A DNA stretch of 64,000 nt from Cladorhizidae sp. MBARI D1340-BT2 (taxonomy: Eukaryota > Porifera > Demospongiae > Poecilosclerida > Cladorhizidae). The notes below the pieces were generated by a model that was given only the letters and a program-made list of their open reading frames with translations, made no database searches and was not told where the DNA came from. The stretch's first letter is position 1; every line of letters begins with the position of its first letter. Below, piece by piece: positions 39,201 through 53,700 of the stretch. The translations under genes were made by a program, and so were the position numbers. The stretch lies in NCBI GenBank assembly GCA_028752905.1, contig JAQNBH010000270.1, positions 248,001 through 312,000 of the forward strand, read 5' to 3'.

Positions 39201-40782
39201 TATTATGGATGTTTGATATCAACAGAGAGCACAGGGAGAGACCTATCTTAATAGCTATAATTATATCAAGTTTATACAGTGAAGTGTGGAGAATCTATGA
39301 AGCTAACCTGTTTAGCATCAAGATAGAGAACACATAGAGAAACCTATCTTGTGATTCTATGTATGCAGAATATACGGATGTTTGGTATCAAGAGAGAGAA
39401 CAGAGAGAGGCCTACCTTTAGAGCTATATATCAAGTCTATTCAGTGAAGTGTGGAGAATCTATGAAGCTAACATGTTTAGCTCAAGATGGAGAACACTGA
39501 GAGATACCTATCTTGCAAGTCCATTACAGTGAAGTGTGCAGAATATATGGATGTTTGGTATCAAGAGAGAGCACTTAGAGAGTCCTATCTTAATAGCTAT
39601 ACATCAAGTCTATTCAGTGAAGTGTGGATAATCTACGAAGCTAACATGTTTAGCATCAAGTAAGAGTACAATTCATAACTGCCCTAATTAACAAGACCAA
39701 AGTCCCAGATTTTGTCAACTGATAGAGAAGGCCCTTATCTGCAACATGTCAACAGATTATCAATAAATGTAGTGGTTTTTCACTGGCAGGCCACCGCTTT
39801 GGCAACTGGAAAACGCCAGGAAAGATCGCAAACCTTACCATTTCAAATCACCATAACTTGCTAATACTTAGAGTACTCAAAATTTTGGCACGTACATAAG
39901 ACAGATAATTAGAAGGGCTATCCGGTGATATAAAAATTATCTTTTTTGGGTAAAGTGTAGCAAAGTTATGAGCTTTACGGCAAAATAACAAGATTTTTGG
40001 GGGAAAAATGAGAAACATATAGACCAAATTAGGGCAAATATCAAGATAGAGAACACATAATGAAACCTATCATTCGAATCATATCAAGTCCATTACAGTG
40101 AAGTGTGCAGAATATTATGGATGTTTGATATCAACAGAGAGCACAGGGAGAGACCTATCTTAATAGCTATAATTATATCAAGTTTATACAGTGAAGTGTG
40201 GAGAATCTATGAAGCTAACCTGTTTAGCATCAAGATAGAGAACACATAGAGAAACCTATCTTGTGATTCTATGTATGCAGAATATACGGATGTTTGGTAT
40301 CAAGAGAGAGAACAGAGAGAGGCCTACCTTTAGAGCTATATATCAAGTCTATTCAGTGAAGTGTGGAGAATCTATGAAGCTAACATGTTTAGCTCAAGAT
40401 AGAGAACACTGAGAGATACCTATCTTGCAAGTCCATTACAGTGAAGTGTGCAGAATATATGGATGTTTGGTATCAAGAGAGAGCACTTAGAGAGTCCTAT
40501 CTTAATAGCTATACATCAAGTCTATTCAGTGAAGTGTGGATAATCTACGAAGCTAACATGTTTAGCATCAAGTAAGAGTACAATTCATAACTGCCCTAAT
40601 TAACAAGACCAAAGTCCCAGATTTTGTCAACTGATAGAGAAGGCCCTTATCTGCAACATGTCAACAGATTATCAATAAATGTAGTGGTTTTTCACTGGCA
40701 GGCCACCGCTTTGGCAACTGGAAAACGCCAGGAAAGATCGCAAACCTTACCACTTCAAATCACCATAACTTGCTAATACTTA
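36227..40782 (+). repeat. Five-monomer higher-order unit, copy 2 (4556 bp)
   Basis: Monomers at 36227 (L), 37138 (S with CTATTCGG), 38047, 38959 and 39871 repeat the variant series of 30760-35315, including the homopolymer forms G7A3 and G5A5 and the CCATTTC/CCATTTC/CCACTTC pattern. The copy-to-copy offset is 5467 bp because one recombinant monomer lies between them. Confidence 0.88.
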
Positions 40783-41693
40783 GAGTACTCAAAATTTTGG
40801 CACGTACATAAGACAGATAATTAGAAGGGCTATCCGGTGATATAAAATTTTCTTTTTTGGGTAAAGTGTAGAAAAGTTATGAGCTTTACGGCAAAATAAC
40901 AAGATTTTGGGGGGGAAAATGAGAAACATATAGACCAAATTAGGGCAAATATCAAGATAGAGAACACATAATGAAACCTATCATTCGAATCATATCAAGT
41001 CCATTACAGTGAAGTGTGCAGAATATTATGGATGTTTGATATCAATAGAGAGCACAGGGAGAGACCTATCTTAATAGCTATAATTATATCAAGTTTATAC
41101 AGTGAAGTGTGGAGAATCTATGAAGCTAACCTGTTTAGCATCAAGATAGAGAACACATAGAGAAACCTATCTTGTGATTCTATGTATGCAGAATATATGG
41201 ATGTTTGGTATCAAGAGAGAGAACAGAGAGAGGCCTACCTTTAGAGCTATATATCAAGTCTATTCAGTGAAGTGTGGAGAATCTATGAAGCTAACATGTT
41301 TAGCTCAAGATAGAGAACACTGAGAGATACCTATCTTGCAAGTCCATTACAGTGAAGTGTGCAGAATATATGGATGTTTGGTATCAAGAGAGAGCACTTA
41401 GAGAGTCCTATCTTAATAGCTATACATCAAGTCTATTCAGTGAAGCGTGGATAATCTACGAAGCTAACATGTTTAGCATCAAGTAAGAGTACAATTCATA
41501 ACTGCCCTAATTAACAAGACCAAAGTCCCAGATTTTGTCAACTGATAGAGAAGGCCCTTATCTGCAACATGTCAACAGATTATCAATAAATGTAGTGGTT
41601 TTTCACTGGCAGGCCACCGCTTTGGCAACTGGAAAACGCCAGGAAAGATCGCAAACCTTACCACTTCAAATCACCATAACTTGCTAATACTTA
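40783..41693 (+). repeat. L monomer linking pentamers to tetramers
   Basis: A 911-bp L monomer with AAAATTTTCTTTT, CAATAGAG, CTATAATTATATC, ATATGGATG and GAAGCGTGG. It follows pentamer copy 2 in the place where a third pentamer would begin, but the next monomer is a chimera and the pattern changes to L/S alternation. Confidence 0.85.
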
Positions 41694-44600
41694 GAGTACT
41701 CAAAATTTTGGCACGTACAAAAGACAGATAATTAGAAGGGCTATTCGGTGATATGAAAATTATCTTTTTTGGGTAAAGGGTAGAAAAGTTATGAGCTTTA
41801 CGGCAAAATAACAAGATTTTGGGGGGGAAAATGAGAAACATATAGACCAAATTAGGGCAAATATCAAGATAGAGAACACATAATGAAACCTATCATTCGA
41901 ATCATATCAAGTCCATTACAGTGAAGTGTGCAGAATATTATGGATGTTTGATATCAACAGAGAGCACAGGGAGAGACCTATCTTAATAGCTATAATTATA
42001 TCAAGTTTATACAGTGAAGTGTGGAGAATCTATGAAGCTAACCTGTTTAGCATCAAGATAGAGAACACATAGAGAAACCTATCTTGTGATTCTATGTATG
42101 CAGAATATATGGATGTTTGGTATCAAGAGAGAGAACAGAGAGAGGCCTACCTTTAGAGCTATATATCAAGTCTATTCAGTGAAGTGTGGAGAATCTATGA
42201 AGCTAACATGTTTAGCTCAAGATAGAGAACACTGAGAGATACCTATCTTGCAAGTCCATTACAGTGAAGTGTGCAGAATATATGGATGTTTGGTATCAAG
42301 AGAGAGCACTTAGAGAGTCCTATCTTAATAGCTATACATCAAGTCTATTCAGTGAAGCGTGGATAATCTACGAAGCTAACATGTTTAGCATCAAGTAAGA
42401 GTACAATTCATAACTGCCCTAATTAACAAGACCAAAGTCCCAGATTTTGTCAACTGATAGAGAAGGCCCTTATCTGCAACATGTCAACAGATTATCAATA
42501 AATGTAGTGGTTTTTCACTGGCAGGCCACCGCTTTGGCAACTGGAAAACGCCAGGAAAGATCGCAAACCTTACCACTTCAAATCACCATAACTTGCTAAT
42601 ACTTAGAGTACTCAAAATTTTGGCACGTACAAAAGACAGATAATTAGAAGGGCTATCCGGTGATATGAAAATTATCTTTTTGGGGTAAAGGGTAGAAAAG
42701 TTATGAGCTTTACGGCAAAATAACAAGATTTTTGGGGGGAAAATGAGAAACATATAGACCAAATTAGGGCAAATATCAAGATAGAGAACACATAATGAAA
42801 CCTATCATTCGAATCATATCAAGTCCATTACAGTGAAGTGTGCAGAATATTATGGATGTTTGATATCAACAGAGAGCACAGGGAGAGACCTATCTTAATA
42901 GCTATAATATCAAGTTTATACAGTGAAGTGTGGAGAATCTATGAAGCTAACCTGTTTAGCATCAAGATAGAGAACACATAGAGAAACCTATCTTGTGATT
43001 CTATGTATGCAGAATATACGGATGTTTGGTATCAAGAGAGAGAACAGAGAGAGGCCTACCTTTAGAGCTATATATCAAGTCTATTCAGTGAAGTGTGGAG
43101 AATCTATGAAGCTAACATGTTTAGCTCAAGATAGAGAACACTGAGAGATACCTATCTTGCAAGTCCATTACAGTGAAGTGTGCAGAATATATGGATGTTT
43201 GGTATCAAGAGAGAGCACTTAGAGAGTCCTATCTTAATAGCTATACATCAAGTCTATTCAGTGAAGTGTGGATAATCTACGAAGCTAACATGTTTAGCAT
43301 CAAGTAAGAGTACAATTCATAACTGCCCTAATTAACAAGACCAAAGTCCCAGATTTTGTCAACTGATAGAGAAGGCCCTTATCTGCAACATGTCAACAGA
43401 TTATCAATAAATGTAGTGGTTTTTCACTGGCAGGCCACCGCTTTGGCAACTGGAAAACGCCAGGAAAGATCGCAAACCTTACCACTTCAAATCACCATAA
43501 CTTGCTAATACTTAGAGTACTCAAAATTTTGGCACGTACATAAGACAGATAATTAGAAGGGCTATCCGGTGATATAAAATTTTCTTTTTTGGGTAAAGTG
43601 TAGAAAAGTTATGAGCTTTACGGCAAAATAACAAGATTTTTGGGGGGAAAATGAGAAACATATAGACCAAATTAGGGCAAATATCAAGATAGAGAACACA
43701 TAATGAAACCTATCATTCGAATCATATCAAGTCCATTACAGTGAAGTGTGCAGAATATTATGGATGTTTGATATCAATAGAGAGCACAGGGAGAGACCTA
43801 TCTTAATAGCTATAATTATATCAAGTTTATACAGTGAAGTGTGGAGAATCTATGAAGCTAACCTGTTTAGCATCAAGATAGAGAACACATAGAGAAACCT
43901 ATCTTGTGATTCTATGTATGCAGAATATATGGATGTTTGGTATCAAGAGAGAGAACAGAGAGAGGCCTACCTTTAGAGCTATATATCAAGTCTATTCAGT
44001 GAAGTGTGGAGAATCTATGAAGCTAACATATTTAGCTCAAGATAGAGAACACTGAGAGATACCTATCTTGCAAGTCCATTACAGTGAAGTGTGCAGAATA
44101 TATGGATGTTTGGTATCAAGAGAGAGCACTTAGAGAGTCCTATCTTAATAGCTATACATCAAGTCTATTCAGTGAAGCGTGGATAATCTACGAAGCTAAC
44201 ATGTTTAGCATCAAGTAAGAGTACAATTCATAACTGCCCTAATTAACAAGACCAAAGTCCCAGATTTTGTCAACTGATAGAGAAGGCCCTTATCTGCAAC
44301 ATGTCAACAGATTATCAATAAATGTAGTGGTTTTTCACTGGCAGGCCACCGCTTTGGCAACTGGAAAACGCCAGGAAAGATCGCAAACCTTACCACTTCA
44401 AATCACCATAACTTGCTAATACTTAGAGTACTCAAAATTTTGGCACGTACAAAAGACAGATAATTAGAAGGGCTATCCGGTGATATGAAAATTATCTTTT
44501 TTGGGTAAAGGGTAGAAAAGTTATAAGCTTTACGGCAAAATAACAAGATTTTTGGGGGGAAAATGAGAAACATATAGACCAAATTAGGGCAAATATCAAG

Positions 44601-45334
44601 ATAGAGAACACATAATGAAACCTATCATTCGAATCATATCAAGTCCATTACAGTGAAGTGTGCAGAATATTATGGATGTTTGATATCAACAGAGAGCACA
44701 GGGAGAGACCTATCTTAATAGCTATAATATCAAGTTTATACAGTGAAGTGTGGAGAATCTATGAAGCTAACCTGTTTAGCATCAAGATAGAGAACACATA
44801 GAGAAACCTATCTTGTGATTCTATGTATGCAGAATATACGGATGTTTGGTATCAAGAGAGAGAACAGAGAGAGGCCTACCTTTAGAGCTATATATCAAGT
44901 CTATTCAGTGAAGTGTGGAGAATCTATGAAGCTAACATGTTTAGCTCAAGATAGAGAACACTGAGAGATACCTATCTTGCAAGTCCATTACAGTGAAGTG
45001 TGCAGAATATATGGATGTTTGGTATCAAGAGAGAGCACTTAGAGAGTCCTATCTTAATAGCTATACATCAAGTCTATTCAGTGAAGTGTGGATAATCTAC
45101 GAAGCTAACATGTTTAGCATCAAGTAAGAGTACAATTCATAACTGCCCTAATTAACAAGACCAAAGTCCCAGATTTTGTCAACTGATAGAGAAGGCCCTT
45201 ATCTGCAACATGTCAACAGATTATCAATAAATGTAGTGGTTTTTCACTGGCAGGCCACCGCTTTGGCAACTGGAAAACGCCAGGAAAGATCGCAAACCTT
45301 ACCACTTCAAATCACCATAACTTGCTAATACTTA
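41694..45334 (+). repeat. Tetrameric higher-order unit, copy 1 (3641 bp)
   Basis: Monomers at 41694, 42606 (S, T5G4 form CTTTTTGGGGTAAAG), 43515 (L, CAATAGAG) and 44426 (S, T6G3 form). The first is a chimera: its left end is S-like with CTATTCGG, GATATGAAAATT and AAAGGGTAG, while the rest is L-like with CTATAATTATATC, ATATGGATG and GAAGCGTGG. Offsets to copy 2 are 3640-3641 bp for every member. 44426 has the private TTATAAGC. Confidence 0.85.
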
Positions 45335-48300
45335 GAGTACTCAAAATTTTGGCACGTACATAAGACAGATAATTAGAAGGGCTATCCGGTGATATAAAAT
45401 TTTCTTTTTTGGGTAAAGTGTAGAAAAGTTATGAGCTTTACGGCAAAATAACAAGATTTTGGGGGGGAAAATGAGAAACATATAGACCAAATTAGGGCAA
45501 ATATCAAGATAGAGAACACATAATGAAACCTATCATTCGAATCATATCAAGTCCATTACAGTGAAGTGTGCAGAATATTATGGATGTTTGATATCAACAG
45601 AGAGCACAGGGAGAGACCTATCTTAATAGCTATAATTATATCAAGTTTATACAGTGAAGTGTGGAGAATCTATGAAGCTAACCTGTTTAGCATCAAGATA
45701 GAGAACACATAGAGAAACCTATCTTGTGATTCTATGTATGCAGAATATATGGATGTTTGGTATCAAGAGAGAGAACAGAGAGAGGCCTACCTTTAGAGCT
45801 ATATATCAAGTCTATTCAGTGAAGTGTGGAGAATCTATGAAGCTAACATGTTTAGCTCAAGATAGAGAACACTGAGAGATACCTATCTTGCAAGTCCATT
45901 ACAGTGAAGTGTGCAGAATATATGGATGTTTGGTATCAAGAGAGAGCACTTAGAGAGTCCTATCTTAATAGCTATACATCAAGTCTATTCAGTGAAGCGT
46001 GGATAATCTACGAAGCTAACATGTTTAGCATCAAGTAAGAGTACAATTCATAACTGCCCTAATTAACAAGACCAAAGTCCCAGATTTTGTCAACTGATAG
46101 AGAAGGCCCTTATCTGCAACATGTCAACAGATTATCAATAAATGTAGTGGTTTTTCACTGGCAGGCCACCGCTTTGGCAACTGGAAAACGCCAGGAAAGA
46201 TCGCAAACCTTACCACTTCAAATCACCATAACTTGCTAATACTTAGAGTACTCAAAATTTTGGCACGTACAAAAGACAGATAATTAGAAGGGCTATCCGG
46301 TGATATGAAAATTATCTTTTTGGGGTAAAGGGTAGAAAAGTTATGAGCTTTACGGCAAAATAACAAGATTTTTGGGGGGAAAATGAGAAACATATAGACC
46401 AAATTAGGGCAAATATCAAGATAGAGAACACATAATGAAACCTATCATTCGAATCATATCAAGTCCATTACAGTGAAGTGTGCAGAATATTATGGATGTT
46501 TGATATCAACAGAGAGCACAGGGAGAGACCTATCTTAATAGCTATAATATCAAGTTTATACAGTGAAGTGTGGAGAATCTATGAAGCTAACCTGTTTAGC
46601 ATCAAGATAGAGAACACATAGAGAAACCTATCTTGTGATTCTATGTATGCAGAATATACGGATGTTTGGTATCAAGAGAGAGAACAGAGAGAGGCCTACC
46701 TTTAGAGCTATATATCAAGTCTATTCAGTGAAGTGTGGAGAATCTATGAAGCTAACATGTTTAGCTCAAGATAGAGAACACTGAGAGATACCTATCTTGC
46801 AAGTCCATTACAGTGAAGTGTGCAGAATATATGGATGTTTGGTATCAAGAGAGAGCACTTAGAGAGTCCTATCTTAATAGCTATACATCAAGTCTATTCA
46901 GTGAAGTGTGGATAATCTACGAAGCTAACATGTTTAGCATCAAGTAAGAGTACAATTCATAACTGCCCTAATTAACAAGACCAAAGTCCCAGATTTTGTC
47001 AACTGATAGAGAAGGCCCTTATCTGCAACATGTCAACAGATTATCAATAAATGTAGTGGTTTTTCACTGGCAGGCCACCGCTTTGGCAACTGGAAAACGC
47101 CAGGAAAGATCGCAAACCTTACCACTTCAAATCACCATAACTTGCTAATACTTAGAGTACTCAAAATTTTGGCACGTACATAAGACAGATAATTAGAAGG
47201 GCTATCCGGTGATATAAAATTTTCTTTTTTGGGTAAAGTGTAGAAAAGTTATGAGCTTTACGGCAAAATAACAAGATTTTGGGGGGGGGAAATGAGAAAC
47301 ATATAGACCAAATTAGGGCAAATATCAAGATAGAGAACACATAATGAAACCTATCATTCGAATCATATCAAGTCCATTACAGTGAAGTGTGCAGAATATT
47401 ATGGATGTTTGATATCAATAGAGAGCACAGGGAGAGACCTATCTTAATAGCTATAATTATATCAAGTTTATACAGTGAAGTGTGGAGAATCTATGAAGCT
47501 AACCTGTTTAGCATCAAGATAGAGAACACATAGAGAAACCTATCTTGTGATTCTATGTATGCAGAATATATGGATGTTTGGTATCAAGAGAGAGAACAGA
47601 GAGAGGCCTACCTTTAGAGCTATATATCAAGTCTATTCAGTGAAGTGTGGAGAATCTATGAAGCTAACATGTTTAGCTCAAGATAGAGAACACTGAGAGA
47701 TACCTATCTTGCAAGTCCATTACAGTGAAGTGTGCAGAATATATGGATGTTTGGTATCAAGAGAGAGCACTTAGAGAGTCCTATCTTAATAGCTATACAT
47801 CAAGTCTATTCAGTGAAGCGTGGATAATCTACGAAGCTAACATGTTTAGCATCAAGTAAGAGTACAATTCATAACTGCCCTAATTAACAAGACCAAAGTC
47901 CCAGATTTTGTCAACTGATAGAGAAGGCCCTTATCTGCAACATGTCAACAGATTATCAATAAATGTAGTGGTTTTTCACTGGCAGGCCACCGCTTTGGCA
48001 ACTGGAAAACGCCAGGAAAGATCGCAAACCTTACCACTTCAAATCACCATAACTTGCTAATACTTAGAGTACTCAAAATTTTGGCACGTACAAAAGACAG
48101 ATAATTAGAAGGGCTATCCGGTGATATGAAAATTATCTTTTTTGGGTAAAGGGTAGAAAAGTTATGAGCTTTACGGCAAAATAACAAGATTTTTGGGGGA
48201 AAAATGAGAAACATATAGACCAAATTAGGGCAAATATCAAGATAGAGAACACATAATGAAACCTATCATTCGAATCATATCAAGTCCATTACAGTGAAGT

Positions 48301-48975
48301 GTGCAGAATATTATGGATGTTTGATATCAACAGAGAGCACAGGGAGAGACCTATCTTAATAGCTATAATATCAAGTTTATACAGTGAAGTGTGGAGAATC
48401 TATGAAGCTAACCTGTTTAGCATCAAGATAGAGAACACATAGAGAAACCTATCTTGTGATTCTATGTATGCAGAATATACGGATGTTTGGTATCAAGAGA
48501 GAGAACAGAGAGAGGCCTACCTTTAGAGCTATATATCAAGTCTATTCAGTGAAGTGTGGAGAATCTATGAAGCTAACATGTTTAGCTCAAGATAGAGAAC
48601 ACTGAGAGATACCTATCTTGCAAGTCCATTACAGTGAAGTGTGCAGAATATATGGATGTTTGGTATCAAGAGAGAGCACTTAGAGAGTCCTATCTTAATA
48701 GCTATACATCAAGTCTATTCAGTGAAGTGTGGATAATCTACGAAGCTAACATGTTTAGCATCAAGTAAGAGTACAATTCATAACTGCCCTAATTAACAAG
48801 ACCAAAGTCCCAGATTTTGTCAACTGATAGAGAAGGCCCTTATCTGCAACATGTCAACAGATTATCAATAAATGTAGTGGTTTTTCACTGGCAGGCCACC
48901 GCTTTGGCAACTGGAAAACGCCAGGAAAGATCGCAAACCTTACCACTTCAAATCACCATAACTTGCTAATACTTA
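45335..48975 (+). repeat. Tetrameric higher-order unit, copy 2 (3641 bp)
   Basis: Monomers at 45335 (L with CAACAGAG), 46246 (S, T5G4), 47155 (L with CAATAGAG, G9A3) and 48067 (S, T6G3). The CAAC/CAAT and T5G4/T6G3 markers alternate independently of the L/S markers, and this raises the period from two to four monomers. Confidence 0.85.
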
Positions 48976-50794
48976 GAGTACTCAAAATTTTGGCACTTAC
49001 ATAAGACAGATAATTAGAAGGGCTATACGGTGATATAAAATTTTCTTTTTTGGGTAAAGTGTAGAAAAGTTATGAGCTTTACGGCAAAATAACAAGATTT
49101 TGGGGGGGGAAATGAGAAACATATAGACCAAATTAGGGCAAATATCAAGATAGAGAACACATAATGAAACCTATCATTCGAATCATATCAAGTCCATTAC
49201 AGTGAAGTGTGCAGAATATTATGGATGTTTGATATCAATAGAGAGCACAGGGAGAGACCTATCTTAATAGCTATAATTATATCAAGTTTATACAGTGAAG
49301 TGTGGAGAATCTATGAAGCTAACCTGTTTAGCATCAAGATAGAGAACACATAGAGAAACCTATCTTGTGATTCTATGTATGCAGAATATATGGATGTTTG
49401 GTATCAAGAGAGAGAACAGAGAGAGGCCTACCTTTAGAGCAAATATCAAGTCTATTCAGTGAAGTGTGGAGAATCTATGAAGCTAACATGTTTAGCTCAA
49501 GATAGAGAACACTGAGAGATACCTATCTTGCAAGTCCATTACAGTGAAGTGTGCAGAATATATGGATGTTTGGTATCAAGAGAGAGCACTTAGAGAGTCC
49601 TATCTTAATAGCTATACATCAAGTCTATTCAGTGAAGCGTGGATAATCTACGAAGCTAACATGTTTAGCATCAAGTAAGAGTACAATTCATAACTGCCCT
49701 AATTAACAAGACCAAAGTCCCAGATTTTGTCAACTGATAGAGAAGGCCCTTATCTGCAACATGTCAACAGATTATCAATAAATGTAGTGGTTTTTCACTG
49801 GCAGGCCACCGCTTTGGCAACTGGAAAACGCCAGGAAAGATCGCAAACCTTACCACTTCAAATCACCATAACTTGCTAATACTTAGAGTACTCAAAATTT
49901 TGGCACTTACAAAAGACAGATAATTAGAAGGGCTATCCGGTGATATGAAAATTATCTTTTTTGGGTAAAGGGTAGAAAAGTTATGAGCTTTACGGCAAAA
50001 TAACAAGATTTTTGGGGGAAAAATGAGAAACATATAGACCAAATTAGGGCAAATATCAAGATAGAGAACACATAATGAAACCTATCATTCGAATCATATC
50101 AAGTCCATTACAGTGAAGTGTGCAGAATATTATGGATGTTTGATATCAACAGAGAGCACAGGGAGAGACCTATCTTAATAGCTATAATATCAAGTTTATA
50201 CAGTGAAGTGTGGAGAATCTATGAAGCTAACCTGTTTAGCATCAAGATAGAGAACACATAGAGAAACCTATCTTGTGATTCTATGTATGCAGAATATACG
50301 GATGTTTGGTATCAAGAGAGAGAACAGAGAGAGGCCTACCTTTAGAGCTATATATCAAGTCTATTCAGTGAAGTGTGGAGAATCTATGAAGCTAACATGT
50401 TTAGCTCAAGATAGAGAACACTGAGAGATACCTATCTTGCAAGTCCATTACAGTGAAGTGTGCAGAATATATGGATGTTTGGTATCAAGAGAGAGCACTT
50501 AGAGAGTCCTATCTTAATAGCTATACATCAAGTCTATTCAGTGAAGTGTGGATAATCTACGAAGCTAACATGTTTAGCATCAAGTAAGAGTACAATTCAT
50601 AACTGCCCTAATTAACAAGACCAAAGTCCCAGATTTTGTCAACTGATAGAGAAGGCCCTTATCTGCAACATGTCAACAGATTATCAATAAATGTAGTGGT
50701 TTTTCACTGGCAGGCCACCGCTTTGGCAACTGGAAAACGCCAGGAAAGATCGCAAACCTTACCACTTCAAATCACCATAACTTGCTAATACTTA
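48976..50794 (+). repeat. Extra L/S dimer between tetramers (1819 bp)
   Basis: Monomers at 48976 (L, 910 bp) and 49886 (S, 909 bp). Both, and no others, carry GGCACTTAC instead of GGCACGTAC, although one continues ATAAG and the other AAAAG. 48976 also has CTATACGG and GAGCAAATATC. The shared private base in two different monomer types suggests local conversion between neighbours. Confidence 0.82.
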
Positions 50795-53700
50795 GAGTAC
50801 TCAAAATTTTGGCACGTACATAAGACAGATAATTAGAAGGGCTATCCGGTGATATAAAATTTTCTTTTTTGGGTAAAGTGTAGAAAAGTTATGAGCTTTA
50901 CGGCAAAATAACAAGATTTTGGGGGGGAAAATGAGAAACATATAGACCAAATTAGGGCAAATATCAAGATAGAGAACACATAATGAAACCTATCATTCGA
51001 ATCATATCAAGTCCATTACAGTGAAGTGTGCAGAATATTATGGATGTTTGATATCAACAGAGAGCACAGGGAGAGACCTATCTTAATAGCTATAATTATA
51101 TCAAGTTTATACAGTGAAGTGTGGAGAATCTATGAAGCTAACCTGTTTAGCATCAAGATAGAGAACACATAGAGAAACCTATCTTGTGATTCTATGTATG
51201 CAGAATATATGGATGTTTGGTATCAAGAGAGAGAACAGAGAGAGGCCTACCTTTAGAGCTATATATCAAGTCTATTCAGTGAAGTGTGGAGAATCTATGA
51301 AGCTAACATGTTTAGCTCAAGATAGAGAACACTGAGAGATACCTATCTTGCAAGTCCATTACAGTGAAGTGTGCAGAATATATGGATGTTTGGTATCAAG
51401 AGAGAGCACTTAGAGAGTCCTATCTTAATAGCTATACATCAAGTCTATTCAGTGAAGCGTGGATAATCTACGAAGCTAACATGTTTAGCATCAAGTAAGA
51501 GTACAATTCATAACTGCCCTAATTAACAAGACCAAAGTCCCAGATTTTGTCAACTGATAGAGAAGGCCCTTATCTGCAACATGTCAACAGATTATCAATA
51601 AATGTAGTGGTTTTTCACTGGCAGGCCACCGCTTTGGCAACTGGAAAACGCCAGGAAAGATCGCAAACCTTACCACTTCAAATCACCATAACTTGCTAAT
51701 ACTTAGAGTACTCAAAATTTTGGCACGTACAAAAGACAGATAATTAGAAGGGCTATCCGGTGATATGAAAATTATCTTTTTGGGGTAAAGGGTAGAAAAG
51801 TTATGAGCTTTACGGCAAAATAACAAGATTTTTGGGGGAAAAATGAGAAACATATAGACCAAATTAGGGCAAATATCAAGATAGAGAACACATAATGAAA
51901 CCTATCATTCGAATCATATCAAGTCCATTACAGTGAAGTGTGCAGAATATTATGGATGTTTGATATCAACAGAGAGCACAGGGAGAGACCTATCTTAATA
52001 GCTATAATATCAAGTTTATACAGTGAAGTGTGGAGAATCTATGAAGCTAACCTGTTTAGCATCAAGATAGAGAACACATAGAGAAACCTATCTTGTGATT
52101 CTATGTATGCAGAATATACGGATGTTTGGTATCAAGAGAGAGAACAGAGAGAGGCCTACCTTTAGAGCTATATATCAAGTCTATTCAGTGAAGTGTGGAG
52201 AATCTATGAAGCTAACATGTTTAGCTCAAGATAGAGAACACTGAGAGATACCTATCTTGCAAGTCCATTACAGTGAAGTGTGCAGAATATATGGATGTTT
52301 GGTATCAAGAGAGAGCACTTAGAGAGTCCTATCTTAATAGCTATACATCAAGTCTATTCAGTGAAGTGTGGATAATCTACGAAGCTAACATGTTTAGCAT
52401 CAAGTAAGAGTACAATTCATAACTGCCCTAATTAACAAGACCAAAGTCCCAGATTTTGTCAACTGATAGAGAAGGCCCTTATCTGCAACATGTCAACAGA
52501 TTATCAATAAATGTAGTGGTTTTTCACTGGCAGGCCACCGCTTTGGCAACTGGAAAACGCCAGGAAAGATCGCAAACCTTACCACTTCAAATCACCATAA
52601 CTTGCTAATACTTAGAGTACTCAAAATTTTGGCACGTACATAAGACAGATAATTAGAAGGGCTATCCGGTGATATAAAATTTTCTTTTTTGGGTAAAGTG
52701 TAGAAAAGTTATGAGCTTTACGGCAAAATAACAAGATTTTGGGGGGGGAAATGAGAAACATATAGACCAAATTAGGGCAAATATCAAGATAGAGAACACA
52801 TAATGAAACCTATCATTCGAATCATATCAAGTCCATTACAGTGAAGTGTGCAGAATATTATGGATGTTTGATATCAATAGAGAGCACAGGGAGAGACCTA
52901 TCTTAATAGCTATAATTATATCAAGTTTATACAGTGAAGTGTGGAGAATCTATGAAGCTAACCTGTTTAGCATCAAGATAGAGAACACATAGAGAAACCT
53001 ATCTTGTGATTCTATGTATGCAGAATATATGGATGTTTGGTATCAAGAGAGAGAACAGAGAGAGGCCTACCTTTAGAGCTATATATCAAGTCTATTCAGT
53101 GAAGTGTGGAGAATCTATGAAGCTAACATGTTTAGCTCAAGATAGAGAACACTGAGAGATACCTATCTTGCAAGTCCATTACAGTGAAGTGTGCAGAATA
53201 TATGGATGTTTGGTATCAAGAGAGAGCACTTAGAGAGTCCTATCTTAATAGCTATACATCAAGTCTATTCAGTGAAGCGTGGATAATCTACGAAGCTAAC
53301 ATGTTTAGCATCAAGTAAGAGTACAATTCATAACTGCCCTAATTAACAAGACCAAAGTCCCAGATTTTGTCAACTGATAGAGAAGGCCCTTATCTGCAAC
53401 ATGTCAACAGATTATCAATAAATGTAGTGGTTTTTCACTGGCAGGCCACCGCTTTGGCAACTGGAAAACGCCAGGAAAGATCGCAAACCTTACCACTTCA
53501 AATCACCATAACTTGCTAATACTTAGAGTACTCAAAATTTTGGCACGTACAAAAGACAGATAATTAGAAGGGCTATCCGGTGATATGAAAATTATCTTTT
53601 TTGGGTAAAGGGTAGAAAAGTTATGAGCTTTACGGCAAAATAACAAGATTTTTGGGGGAAAAATGAGAAACATATAGACCAAATTAGGGCAAATATCAAG

